From: Acetobacterium fimetarium
GTDB taxonomy: Bacteria; Bacillota; Clostridia; Eubacteriales; Eubacteriaceae
NCBI RefSeq assembly: GCF_014284475.1
Contig: NZ_WJBC01000005.1
Span: 124,001-188,000, forward strand
Direction of reading: 5' to 3'
DNA: 64,000 nucleotides
Of the stretch, positions 24,796 to 32,051 are shown piece after piece (the first letter of the stretch is position 1; every line of letters begins with the position of its first letter). The notes under the pieces are model-generated. The model made no database searches. It was not told the origin of the DNA and saw nothing but the letters and a program-made list of their open reading frames with translations. The translations under genes and the position numbers were made by a program.

Positions 24796-24828
24796 GCGCA
24801 TCACTTTTAATTGAGTGATGCGCTTTTT
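24796..24828 (+). terminator. Terminator after the P-type ATPase
   Basis: GCGCATCACT (24796-24805), an eight-base loop and AGTGATGCGC (24814-24823) followed by TTTTT. A ten-pair perfect stem. Confidence 0.92.
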
Positions 24829-24981
24829 GGTTGAAGGAACTTAATACTTTTTTAAAACGGTCGATAAGTAGTAATGTAAGAGGAGAGATGCTCAAAGCAA
24901 CAGGTAAAATAATAAGTATTTAAAAAGCGGACGTTCTCTGATAAAATAATGAATTAGAAAGCAAAAGGAGCGTAAACGTTT

Positions 24982-27045
24982 GTGAACAATGAATTAGTCA
25001 ATATTTTACAAATTGCATTAAATGAATATGTTGTAAAAACGTTATCCGGAGGCATCGCAAGCGTTTTGGGTTCGGGTTATTGGGATATCTGCAATGATTT
25101 GCTGAATGATCCAAGCACACGGGCAGAGTGCAAAGTTACCGTCAACGATGATATTCATCATCTGGATTTGTTCCGGTTGTTTTATCTGCTGATACCACCA
25201 GAAGGGACGCGTAACATCTGGAGTCAGATGGCCGGCGCCTATCCGGAATTGAATCATAACCAGATAACGGCGATCAGAAACCTGAAAGGGGAACTGGAAA
25301 ATTCAGATCAAAAAACAGCAGCATCATTTACCTATGCCCGGGTCAAAAGAGAACTGAACAATATCGGCAGCGCGCTGGCACCCATCGACAATCTGATTTT
25401 TCAGAAGATGTCGCCGCTGTTTAACACGCTCGAAAAAACATCGCCCATCGACGGCGATTCAAAAGCGCTTGTCGACTTGTCGGAAGACCGGCCGTATTAT
25501 TGTGAGCAGATTAAAAGAGAAGTGGGAAAAATCGTTCTGGATGATCAGGGCGAACCGATTGTGGAAACAGTTGAAGTTAACCGTCAGGAATTGAAGCGAT
25601 TTTTTGAAATATTTCAGTATGAAACCGTCGAAAATGATGTTTATGTCATCGATCAGGAAGAACTGGACAACATCTATCGGTATTCGCAATATTATACTCC
25701 GATACTTGATCAGATTAACGATTTGGCAACGGCGGAAATTTCAGAAATCCCGCTCTTGGCGGAAAGAATTCGATCAATGGTCTTGGCCAGTGATTTTTCT
25801 TACTGTGTGCTTGAACACTGTGAAAAGATCTTGCGTGACGTTTATCTAAAAGGGGCACAGGGGGAAGATCTTTACTGCATTTGCCAGATTGCGCATGATT
25901 ATTACATGGGAAGAACAATCAATGGAAAACCCGATTATGAAAAAGCGGCACTCTGGGCGCAGGAAGCTTTAAAAATAGAACCCGAGTTTAGTGCTTATCT
26001 CAGTGAAATATTCTATTATAATACCGTGACGCTTTTAGGCCTTATGTATGCCAGAGGCGATGGCGGCATCGTGCAAAATGATGTCAATGCAAAAGAATGC
26101 TTCAAGCTGGCCGCCGATCATGGCGATTTGCAGGGAATTGCGGATTATTTTATTATGTGCTGCGAGGAAATAAACCGAAGTACCAATACAGAAATGTTGA
26201 ATGAGCTGGAACAAGAGGTAAGTGAGAGTTTTGGCAATGTGATTAGCGTCCTGGAATCCTATCCCGATGAATTTTATACGCCAAATGCGTATGATTTTTA
26301 TAATCCGTACCATGTTTGCGTGAAGACTTTATTATCTGAAGTGTATTTTGTCTATGGCCGAATGCTTGTCAGATCAAAAAAGTCAGCAAAGAAAGATGTG
26401 TTGTTGGGGATTGAGAATTTAAAAAAAGCAGCAGTTTTAAATAATTCCAAAAGCATGAATCTGCTAGGCGAACTCTATGCCTATTATCTGCCGAAAAAGA
26501 ATCAGAAAGAAGCCTTTCATTGGTTTGATCTGGGCTATCAAGAGGATCCGGATTATGAAGATAACACCATTCTGCTGGCATTATGCTACAACGAAGGCAG
26601 AGGCGTGATCCGAAATATTGATCAGGCAAATTCGCTATTGAAACCACTGATTGCGCGAGAGAATCAGGATGCAATCATGATTTCTGAAAACGGGTTTAAA
26701 AAATTTGATGAGATGAAGAATGAGAAAATAAAAAGCGCTGTAAAAAGTTTGAAAAAATCGATGAAGAGGGGAGATGACACGGATTGCATGTTTTTCATGT
26801 GTCTCTTGCCGCCGATAGGTATTTACAAAATGTGGAAATATGAATTGTTTGATTATGAAATGCGTAAAGGTTACATGGCAATCGGTGTGGTTTACTCTTT
26901 AGTGTTATCGATTCTGTTTATCATTGGAATGATTCTGCTGGGATCATTATTCCTGAAAATAGTTTTTGTTGGGGCAATATTCAGTGTGCCGGTCTATTAT
27001 TTTCTCAATGAAGTGGGTCAGCTGGAAGAAGAACAAATTGAATAA
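24982..27045 (+). CDS. Sel1/TPR-like repeat protein with C-terminal membrane segments
   Basis: 687 residues, function not recognised. The N-terminal 250 residues show no clear domain (helical, charged). Sel1-type repeats are visible at about 315-400 (GLMYARGDGGIVQNDVNAKECFKLAADHG in outline) and about 480-560 (LCYNEGRGVIRNIDQA). The C-terminus has two or three hydrophobic segments (about 605-680) with a short acidic tail. The start is GTG 24982 with AAAGGAG twelve bases upstream, a long spacing. Sel1 proteins usually scaffold other proteins; no partner is adjacent. Single gene, with terminators on both sides. Confidence 0.75.
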   Translation: MNNELVNILQIALNEYVVKTLSGGIASVLGSGYWDICNDLLNDPSTRAECKVTVNDDIHHLDLFRLFYLLIPPEGTRNIWSQMAGAYPELNHNQITAIRNLKGELENSDQKTAASFTYARVKRELNNIGSALAPIDNLIFQKMSPLFNTLEKTSPIDGDSKALVDLSEDRPYYCEQIKREVGKIVLDDQGEPIVETVEVNRQELKRFFEIFQYETVENDVYVIDQEELDNIYRYSQYYTPILDQINDLATAEISEIPLLAERIRSMVLASDFSYCVLEHCEKILRDVYLKGAQGEDLYCICQIAHDYYMGRTINGKPDYEKAALWAQEALKIEPEFSAYLSEIFYYNTVTLLGLMYARGDGGIVQNDVNAKECFKLAADHGDLQGIADYFIMCCEEINRSTNTEMLNELEQEVSESFGNVISVLESYPDEFYTPNAYDFYNPYHVCVKTLLSEVYFVYGRMLVRSKKSAKKDVLLGIENLKKAAVLNNSKSMNLLGELYAYYLPKKNQKEAFHWFDLGYQEDPDYEDNTILLALCYNEGRGVIRNIDQANSLLKPLIARENQDAIMISENGFKKFDEMKNEKIKSAVKSLKKSMKRGDDTDCMFFMCLLPPIGIYKMWKYELFDYEMRKGYMAIGVVYSLVLSILFIIGMILLGSLFLKIVFVGAIFSVPVYYFLNEVGQLEEEQIE

Positions 27046-27138
27046 TCAATGATGCTTAAGTAACGAAACATAGCGCTGTTAATGCGCCGGATCAGCAGGG
27101 CTCATGTTTAATGAGGATCATCAATAGAACAATCAATT

Positions 27139-27183
27139 AAAATAGCATAAGCGTGCCAAAGTGGTTAGCTTATGCTATTTTTC
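27139..27183. terminator. Bidirectional terminator between convergent genes
   Basis: AAAATAGCATAAGC (27139-27152) pairs with GCTTATGCTATTTT (27168-27181) around a 15-base loop, with T and A tracts on both sides. It serves the Sel1 gene and the minus-strand SDR gene. Confidence 0.9.
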
Positions 27184-27212
27184 ATCATTATAATAAACGC
27201 GGTTGCCGGCAA

Positions 27213-28073
27213 TCAGTCAGACTCGCCGTAATACATCTGATATAGTTTAATAAAAATCTTATCAAGCATAGCAGTTGGTATCAGCAGAAGCAGTTTTGAA
27301 CCCAGGCGGCTTTTGGCAATGATATATCTCGGCTTCGGTTTTTTTTTCGCTAATATTTCAATAATTCTCTGTGCTGCAAGTTCGACATTCAGTCCCTGAT
27401 TTCCGCCCGCTATGAATTTATCACGAAAACAATAAAGGCTGTTTAAATATTTTGGGTCCACAAATGAGATGTCCTGTTCTTTGGCCTTGTTCCAGATTGG
27501 CGTTGCGACAGCTGCCGGTTCTAGCAGGATCGTTTTGACGCCAAACGGATTCATTTCCCGTCGCAGTGAATCGGAAAATCCTTCAATTGCGAATTTTGTC
27601 GAAGCGTAGGGGGACATAAATGGGGGAGCAATTCTGCCGGCCATTGAACCGTTCAAAATAATTTTTCCTTTGCTTTGAACCAGTTCTGGGATCAGCGCCT
27701 GGATTAATTCGACCGTTCCGAAGTAATTGATTTCAAAACTGTCCCGGTAAATATGCATTGGAAGGTTTTCAATGGGCCCACCCAAAGCGACCCCGGCATT
27801 GGCGATGACGGCTGCCAGTTTTTGTCCGCTGCTGCATAATGCTTTAATATCCCTGCAGAAGGACGCGAGTTCGGCTGGCTTCCGGATATCCATTTTTTTC
27901 GAAAAAACATGAATCTGATCCTCAAAGGGATTTTGATCCAGATACGACAGAAAAACCGCATATCCCTCGGCAATTAAAAAGGGCACGAGGCTTTTACCGA
28001 TTCCGGTGTCGCAGCCGGTTATAACGACCAGGCCTTTGGAATAGTCATTTCGGGTTTCTTTAATAGGATTCAT
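27213..28073 (-). CDS. Short-chain dehydrogenase/reductase
   Basis: 286 residues from the Met at 28073. The Rossmann cofactor motif is VVITGCDTGIGKS near the start and the catalytic region is NGSMAGRIAPPFMSPYASTK (Ser, Tyr, Lys). The overall pattern resembles the 11-beta-hydroxysteroid/retinol dehydrogenase-like classical SDRs; the substrate is unknown. The frame stays open to 28211, but that extension runs into the duplicated tRNA-Ala terminator sequence and has no ribosome site, so it is unlikely to be translated. AGGTG six bases before 28073 supports the shorter form. The C-terminus is basic and hydrophobic, possibly membrane-associated. Confidence 0.85.
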   Translation of the reverse strand: MNPIKETRNDYSKGLVVITGCDTGIGKSLVPFLIAEGYAVFLSYLDQNPFEDQIHVFSKKMDIRKPAELASFCRDIKALCSSGQKLAAVIANAGVALGGPIENLPMHIYRDSFEINYFGTVELIQALIPELVQSKGKIILNGSMAGRIAPPFMSPYASTKFAIEGFSDSLRREMNPFGVKTILLEPAAVATPIWNKAKEQDISFVDPKYLNSLYCFRDKFIAGGNQGLNVELAAQRIIEILAKKKPKPRYIIAKSRLGSKLLLLIPTAMLDKIFIKLYQMYYGESD

Positions 28074-28180
28074 TGTAAACACCTGGTATTGCAGCGCGTA
28101 TCCTGAATACCATCCTTCTGATTTGATGGGGGCATAATTTTTATACCCCAAAAGGAGAAAACATAACCTTGATGCAATAA

Positions 28181-28228
28181 AAAAGAGAACCTCAACGGCT
28201 CTCTTGCGCAATTCTTATTGGTGGAGAT
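28181..28228. repeat. Direct repeat, left copy: tRNA-Ala 3' end plus terminator
   Basis: 48 bases matching 31615-31662 with one difference. They comprise the hairpin AGAGAACC/GGCTCTCT of the tRNA terminator, a spacer, and ATTGGTGGAGAT, which on the minus strand is the last ten bases of tRNA-Ala including CCA. The rest of the tRNA is absent here. This is the pattern of a distal attachment site left by integration at a tRNA gene. Confidence 0.85.
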
Positions 28229-28509
28229 TCTTGCAATGTACAGTTACCCCGAAGTCAAAGACTCCCTATTGGCATAAATTGTTTTCTGACTCCTGTTATA
28301 TATGCTGTAAATGTTGTAAATAGAATCTAAACGCATGGAATAAATGGAAATAATGGAATTAATTCACATACCCGTGATGTTATGCGGTTCTCAGATCCGC
28401 TTCTGTTTTGTGGGAAAATAGAATTAATGGAAAAAATTAAGCCCTACCTAGTTGATATCATTGACAAGTGTGTATGCAGTGTGTATAATATAGGCGTCAG
28501 GAGGATACT
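28229..28509. promoter_or_regulatory. hicA: AT-rich region with a near-perfect promoter for hicAB
   Basis: About 230 AT-rich bases without a gene, then TTGACA (28461-28466), a 17-base spacer and TATAAT (28484-28489): consensus hexamers at ideal spacing. A CAGGAGG-type ribosome site follows just before the hicA ATG at 28510. HicB autorepression would be expected to act here. Confidence 0.85.
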
Positions 28510-28680
28510 ATGAAACGTAGAGACTTGATAAAAAAGCTGGAAAAAATTGGTTTTGAATTTGATAGTCATGGAGGAAAGCATGATGTTTACCGGAAAGGTA
28601 AAGATTTAGAGGAAATTCCACGTCACAATGAAATCAATGAACGTCTGGCAAAAGCAATCTTGAGGAAATGGGGCTTGTAA
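28510..28680 (+). CDS. hicA: HicA-type mRNA interferase toxin
   Basis: 56 residues: a short double-stranded-RNA-binding-like fold of the HicA family, which cleaves mRNA when freed from HicB. The N-terminal KRRDLIKKLEKIGFEF, the catalytic-His region DSHGGKHDVYRK (His24) and the basic tail IPRHNEINERLAKAILRKWG fit the family. It is the first gene of a toxin-antitoxin pair, with hicB starting 46 bases later. It lies inside the tRNA-bounded island. Confidence 0.9.
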   Translation: MKRRDLIKKLEKIGFEFDSHGGKHDVYRKGKDLEEIPRHNEINERLAKAILRKWGL

Positions 28681-28726
28681 AAGCCCTGCTTCCACTTGTA
28701 AAATAAAGAACCAGGAGGATAAACAA

Positions 28727-29146
28727 ATGAAAGCCATCTATCCCGTGATTTTCACACAAACAGATGATATTGTTCTGGTAGAGGTGCCAGATTTGGGAAT
28801 TCTGACAGAGGGAGCCGATATGGCCGATGCCATTGATATGGCTCGTGATGCCATCGGATTAAAAGCGATCACGATTCAAGACGATGGCGAAGAGGTTCCA
28901 GCACCTTCAAAATTCAATGAAATTGATCCTTTAAAAGGCACTTTTGCCACTGATGGAAGTGGCATTGTGTCATTGGTTGATGTGGACTTTACAGAGTACC
29001 GCCGCCGACTTGATAATAAAACAGTCAGACGTAATGTAACCTTGCCCAATTGGTTGAATCTTGAAGCGGATAAAGCAAACGTCAATGTTTCCAGAGTATT
29101 ACAGGATGCCCTTATGGAAAAGCTGCACGTTTCCAATAGAATGTAA
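28727..29146 (+). CDS. hicB: HicB-type antitoxin
   Basis: 139 residues. The N-terminal partially degraded RNase H-like HicB domain is AIYPVIFTQTDDIVLVEVPD then GILTEGADMADAIDMARDAI. The C-terminal ribbon-helix-helix-like DNA-binding segment reads NVTLPNWLNLEADKANVNVS then RVLQDALMEKL. It neutralises HicA and represses the hicAB promoter in characterised systems. Ribosome site CAGGAGG. Spacing and order (toxin first) are usual. Confidence 0.92.
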   Translation: MKAIYPVIFTQTDDIVLVEVPDLGILTEGADMADAIDMARDAIGLKAITIQDDGEEVPAPSKFNEIDPLKGTFATDGSGIVSLVDVDFTEYRRRLDNKTVRRNVTLPNWLNLEADKANVNVSRVLQDALMEKLHVSNRM

Positions 29147-29300
29147 GAGTTCTTCCTTTGCATTTTTCATCCACTTCGTCGTAAGGTGTGACAAATGCTG
29201 CGATGCTAAGTTCTATTTTAGACGCTTCTATAATCTGTTCTCTGGTAAAAATCCCATACTCTACTAGTGCTTTTTTCTGCACTTCCAATTTATGGAATAA
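29147..29300 (-). pseudogene. Possible gene remnant antisense to the hicB 3' flank
   Basis: The minus strand keeps an open frame of about 60 codons from about 29297 down into the hicB 3' end (stop near 29116). It has a protein-like composition (for example ALVEYGIFTREQIIEASKIE, then LSIAAFVTPYDEVDEK). There is an in-frame stop just upstream and no ATG, so if real it is a truncated fragment. No family was recognised. The space 29147-29443 otherwise holds only AT-rich sequence and the upstream region of the next gene. Confidence 0.3.
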
Positions 29301-29443
29301 TGGAAAAAATTAAAACTGATTGCCGCATTATAACAAATATGTTATATTTTTTTTATGAAGAGGTACTTATAAATTTAAAACAATTTTTGACCTCGGACCA
29401 CTTATTAAAGACTAATTATTTTAATTAATACAAAGGAAATCCA

Positions 29444-30892
29444 ATGGAAAATCTTGATAAATTAATTTATGAATTAATTAAACTTGAAAATGAAACACCC
29501 TGGCTTGAATTAAAACATAATAATTATACTCCAAATATGATTGGAGAAGATATTAGTGCGCTGGCAAACAGTGCTGCTTTATATGAAAAATCATATGCAT
29601 ACATGATTTGGGGAATCCACGATAAAACTCATGAGATTATTGGTACTAACGATAATCTTCAATCTATAAAAAAGGGCGATCAAGAATTAGAAAATTGGCT
29701 TCGCTCTCTCCTGTCAAAAAATGCTGATTTTGAATTTCACACTACTACTATAGAAAATAAAAAAGTTGGAATTCTCATAATTGGACGTGCAACCAACCAT
29801 ACAGTTTCATTCCAAAAAACTGATTATATAAGAATCGGCAGTTACACAAAAAAACTGCAAGAGTTTCCTTCTTTACAATCACAACTATGGGATCGGATCA
29901 GAAATTCAAAATTTGAAGAAAGATTTGCTAAGCAAGATTTAGATTTCTCTGAAGCTCTTAATTATTTAGATTACTCTGCGTATTTTGACATTATCGGTTT
30001 GCCGATACCCACTGACATTAATAGTGTATTACATTACATGATGGAAGAAGGTATAATTTGCAAACAAGATAATGGGTTGTTTTCTATCACAAATATGGGT
30101 GCACTTCTTTTGTCAAAACGTTTGAGTGAATTTCCGAAATTATCACGAAAAGCAGTACGGGTTGTGCAATATCAAGATAATAGTCGATTGAATATGCTGA
30201 AAGAAGACACTGGATCAAAAGGATATATTGTCGGTTTCGAAGGCTTAATCCATTTTATTAAAGCTTTAGTACCAACTCAAGAATTAATAAAGGAATCTCT
30301 ACGTGAAGAAATTGCTGCGTATCCTATTCTTGCTATCAGAGAGGCTGTAGCTAATGCCTTAATTCACCAGGATTTTTCTGTTTCAGGAACGGGGCCAACA
30401 ATCGAAATATTCAGTAACCGTATAGAAATAACAAATTCAGGAACACCACTTATTGATATAAAAAGAATTATAGATAATCCTCCAAAATCACGAAATGAAA
30501 AATTAGCTGCTCTTATGAGGCGTTTGAAGATTTGTGAAGAACTTGGAACAGGCTGGGACAAAATTGTTTTAACATGCGAAATGCAACAATTACCAGCTCC
30601 TAAAATTGATCTATATGAAAACAGTACAAAAGTAACCTTGTATACAGAAATACCTTTTTCACAGATATCTAGCGAAGATAAAGTTTGGGCTTGCTATTTG
30701 CATGCATGTATAAAATTTGTTCAAGGCGAACAAATCACAAACAGTTCATTGCGAAATCGGTTTGGATTAAAACCATCTTCATCTGGTAGTATTTCACGAT
30801 TGATAAAAGAAACTATAGAACAAAAATTAATAAAACCACTAGATCCTGATACAGCTCCTAAGCATATGAAATATATCCCATTTTGGGCATAA
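29444..30892 (+). CDS. AlbA_2/Schlafen-type DNA-binding protein with RecG-C-like ATPase domain
   Basis: 482 residues. The N-terminal AlbA_2 domain shows ENETPWLELKHN and the NPXXIGEDISALANSAA-like helix (about 12-45), then GIHDKTHEIIGTN. A GHKL-like domain in the middle has REAVANALIHQDFS, IEIFSNRIEITNSG and GTGWDKI. A C-terminal winged-helix-like region follows. Family members are predicted transcription regulators and turn up often in mobile or defence islands; the exact role is unknown. The gene is distinctly AT-rich compared with the flanking chromosome, consistent with acquisition. The ATG is preceded by AAAGGAAA. Confidence 0.82.
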   Translation: MENLDKLIYELIKLENETPWLELKHNNYTPNMIGEDISALANSAALYEKSYAYMIWGIHDKTHEIIGTNDNLQSIKKGDQELENWLRSLLSKNADFEFHTTTIENKKVGILIIGRATNHTVSFQKTDYIRIGSYTKKLQEFPSLQSQLWDRIRNSKFEERFAKQDLDFSEALNYLDYSAYFDIIGLPIPTDINSVLHYMMEEGIICKQDNGLFSITNMGALLLSKRLSEFPKLSRKAVRVVQYQDNSRLNMLKEDTGSKGYIVGFEGLIHFIKALVPTQELIKESLREEIAAYPILAIREAVANALIHQDFSVSGTGPTIEIFSNRIEITNSGTPLIDIKRIIDNPPKSRNEKLAALMRRLKICEELGTGWDKIVLTCEMQQLPAPKIDLYENSTKVTLYTEIPFSQISSEDKVWACYLHACIKFVQGEQITNSSLRNRFGLKPSSSGSISRLIKETIEQKLIKPLDPDTAPKHMKYIPFWA

Positions 30893-30991
30893 TCTAACTT
30901 GCTGGTAACTTGCCAAATATGGCAATCAAAAACTAAGAGCACCCATTTAGAACCGATTTAAAGCCCAAATCTAACTTGCTGGTAACTTGCT
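30892..30991. repeat. 22-base direct repeat in the island
   Basis: AATCTAACTTGCTGGTAACTTGC begins at about 30891 and again at about 30967, 76 bases apart, just after the AlbA-type gene; a third partial unit (TTGCTGGTAA) follows the second copy. These may be operator or recombination remnants. Confidence 0.6.
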
Positions 30992-31104
30992 GGTAATATA
31001 TACCTCTATATTGATGATTCACACAAACAAAGAACGGGAGAATCACAAAAAAATGAAAAAACCAATCAATAACATGAAAGATTTTAAAGAAAGGACGTGC
31101 AAAA

Positions 31105-31419
31105 ATGAGTATTAAAATCGGCAACGAAGAGTTCACAGAGTTCAATGACCTTTATAATGATCCTGGTTTCATGAGCGACTCAGAAAGGGCAGAAGTAGAA
31201 TTTGAGGTGGCCCTTATTGGCAAACTGATTGAAGCCCGTGAAAAAAGTGGCTTGTCTCAAAAGAAGCTTGCAGAGCTGACCGGGTTAAAACAGCCGGCCA
31301 TTGCACGCCTGGAGAATCTCAAGTCCATCCCGAAGATTGACACCCTGTTTAAACTGCTTGATCCATTGGGATATACACTGGCCATCGTTCCAAAAGAAAA
31401 GAGACCAGCAAACCAATGA
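31105..31419 (+). CDS. XRE-family helix-turn-helix regulator (antitoxin-like)
   Basis: 104 residues. The helix-turn-helix covers about 47-100: LIEAREKSGLSQKKLAELTG then QPAIARLENLKSIPKIDTLF. Size and C-terminal ending (GYTLAIVPKEK) match HigA/RelB-like antitoxins of XRE type. No HigB-type toxin lies directly upstream; the AlbA-type gene ends 212 bases earlier. It overlaps a 34-codon reading frame by four bases. A site AAAGGACGTG precedes the ATG at 31105. Confidence 0.85.
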   Translation: MSIKIGNEEFTEFNDLYNDPGFMSDSERAEVEFEVALIGKLIEAREKSGLSQKKLAELTGLKQPAIARLENLKSIPKIDTLFKLLDPLGYTLAIVPKEKRPANQ

Positions 31420-31520
31420 GCCGATACATAGAAATAAACGGCGTTGTTGAACTGCCTGACAATGTGGATCATGACCAGTTTTGGAATGGCTTTAAAATAA
31501 AATCCCGTAAAGCTCAGTAA
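31416..31520 (+). CDS. Small ORF coupled to the XRE regulator
   Basis: 34 codons beginning MSRYIEINGVVELP and ending FKIKSRKAQ, starting in an ATGA overlap with the regulator gene. The stop lies in the stem of a terminator (31509-31538). No family is recognised. The coupling and the terminator suggest it is really translated; it could also be the remnant of a larger gene. Confidence 0.5.
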   Translation: MSRYIEINGVVELPDNVDHDQFWNGFKIKSRKAQ

Positions 31521-31547
31521 CTTTTGTTATTGGGCTTTAATTTTTCT
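31509..31547 (+). terminator. Terminator ending the island gene set
   Basis: AAAGCTCAGTAAC (31509-31521), loop TTTT, GTTATTGGGCTTT (31526-31538), then AATTTTTC. The thirteen-position stem includes wobble pairs. Confidence 0.75.
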
Positions 31548-31614
31548 TAAAATAAACACCAAATAAACACCAGGGTAGGGGTTTGTTGACCGCTTCCAAC
31601 CCTGTGGCATAAAA

Positions 31615-31662
31615 AAAAGAGAACCTCAACGGCTCTCTTGTGCAATTCTTATTGGTGGAGAT
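31615..31662. repeat. Direct repeat, right copy: tRNA-Ala 3' end plus terminator
   Basis: The intact partner of 28181-28228, 3434 bases away. On the minus strand it contains the tRNA 3' end and its terminator (AGAGAGCC, loop, GGTTCTCT then a T run, about 31611-31639). Confidence 0.88.
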
Positions 31663-31728
31663 GAGGGGACTCGAACCCCTGGCCTTCTGACTGCCAGTCA
31701 GACGCGATCCCAACTTCGCCACACCCCC
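31653..31728 (-). tRNA. tRNA-Ala (anticodon GGC)
   Basis: A 76-base cloverleaf including encoded CCA. The acceptor stem GGGGGTG pairs with CATCTCC and has the G3-U70 wobble that defines alanine tRNAs. D stem GCGA/TCGC, anticodon stem TCTGA/TCAGA with seven-base loop CTGGCAG (anticodon GGC), and T stem AGGGG/CCCCT with loop TTCGAGT are all intact. Its 3' end is repeated at 28181-28228. Confidence 0.95.
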
Positions 31729-31738
31729 GAAAATTGTT

Positions 31739-32051
31739 ATCTTTAGGACACTTGTATAGTATAATTGAGGTTTCTTTCTTTTGCAAGTGTTTTTTTTGAT
31801 AAGATAATCTTTTGTTGGTCAATGGAAGAGAAAAATTTTTAACCCGATAAAATTAGGTAGTCAATATAATACCTGTTTTGAATCAAATGTGGTTGAACTC
31901 TTAAAAGATTAACAATATAATACTGATTGGCAGCAAAATATTCTAAAATTCCAAAAAAAATGCCAAAATATTCCTGTATGTGTTATAATATTATACATCA
32001 GAAATCGTTTTACAGTTAATGTTGGGATTATTGTCTTAAAGGGGTTGTTTT
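31739..32051. promoter_or_regulatory. Promoter region of the PocR-type sensor kinase
   Basis: 313 AT-rich bases with no gene. A -10 TATAAT lies at 31984-31989. The motif CAAAATATTC(T/C) occurs at 31934-31944 and 31964-31974, 30 bases apart, the second overlapping the expected -35. The same eleven-base motif occurs once upstream of the pdu operon (34500-34510), which makes it a candidate binding site for the response regulator encoded downstream. Confidence 0.5.

Noticed and set aside
28074-28211. 46-codon N-terminal extension of the SDR gene
   Set aside because: The extension overlaps the duplicated tRNA-Ala terminator and has no ribosome site, while Met at 28073 gives a normal SDR N-terminus.
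31048-31113. 20-codon frame just upstream of the XRE gene as a leader peptide or toxin
   Set aside because: It begins at the ATG near 31053 and runs into the XRE start, but has no attenuator structure or toxin-like composition. Too weak to call.
31537-31722. Minus-strand open frame across the tRNA-Ala gene
   Set aside because: It simply reads through the tRNA and its terminator; the cloverleaf explains the sequence.
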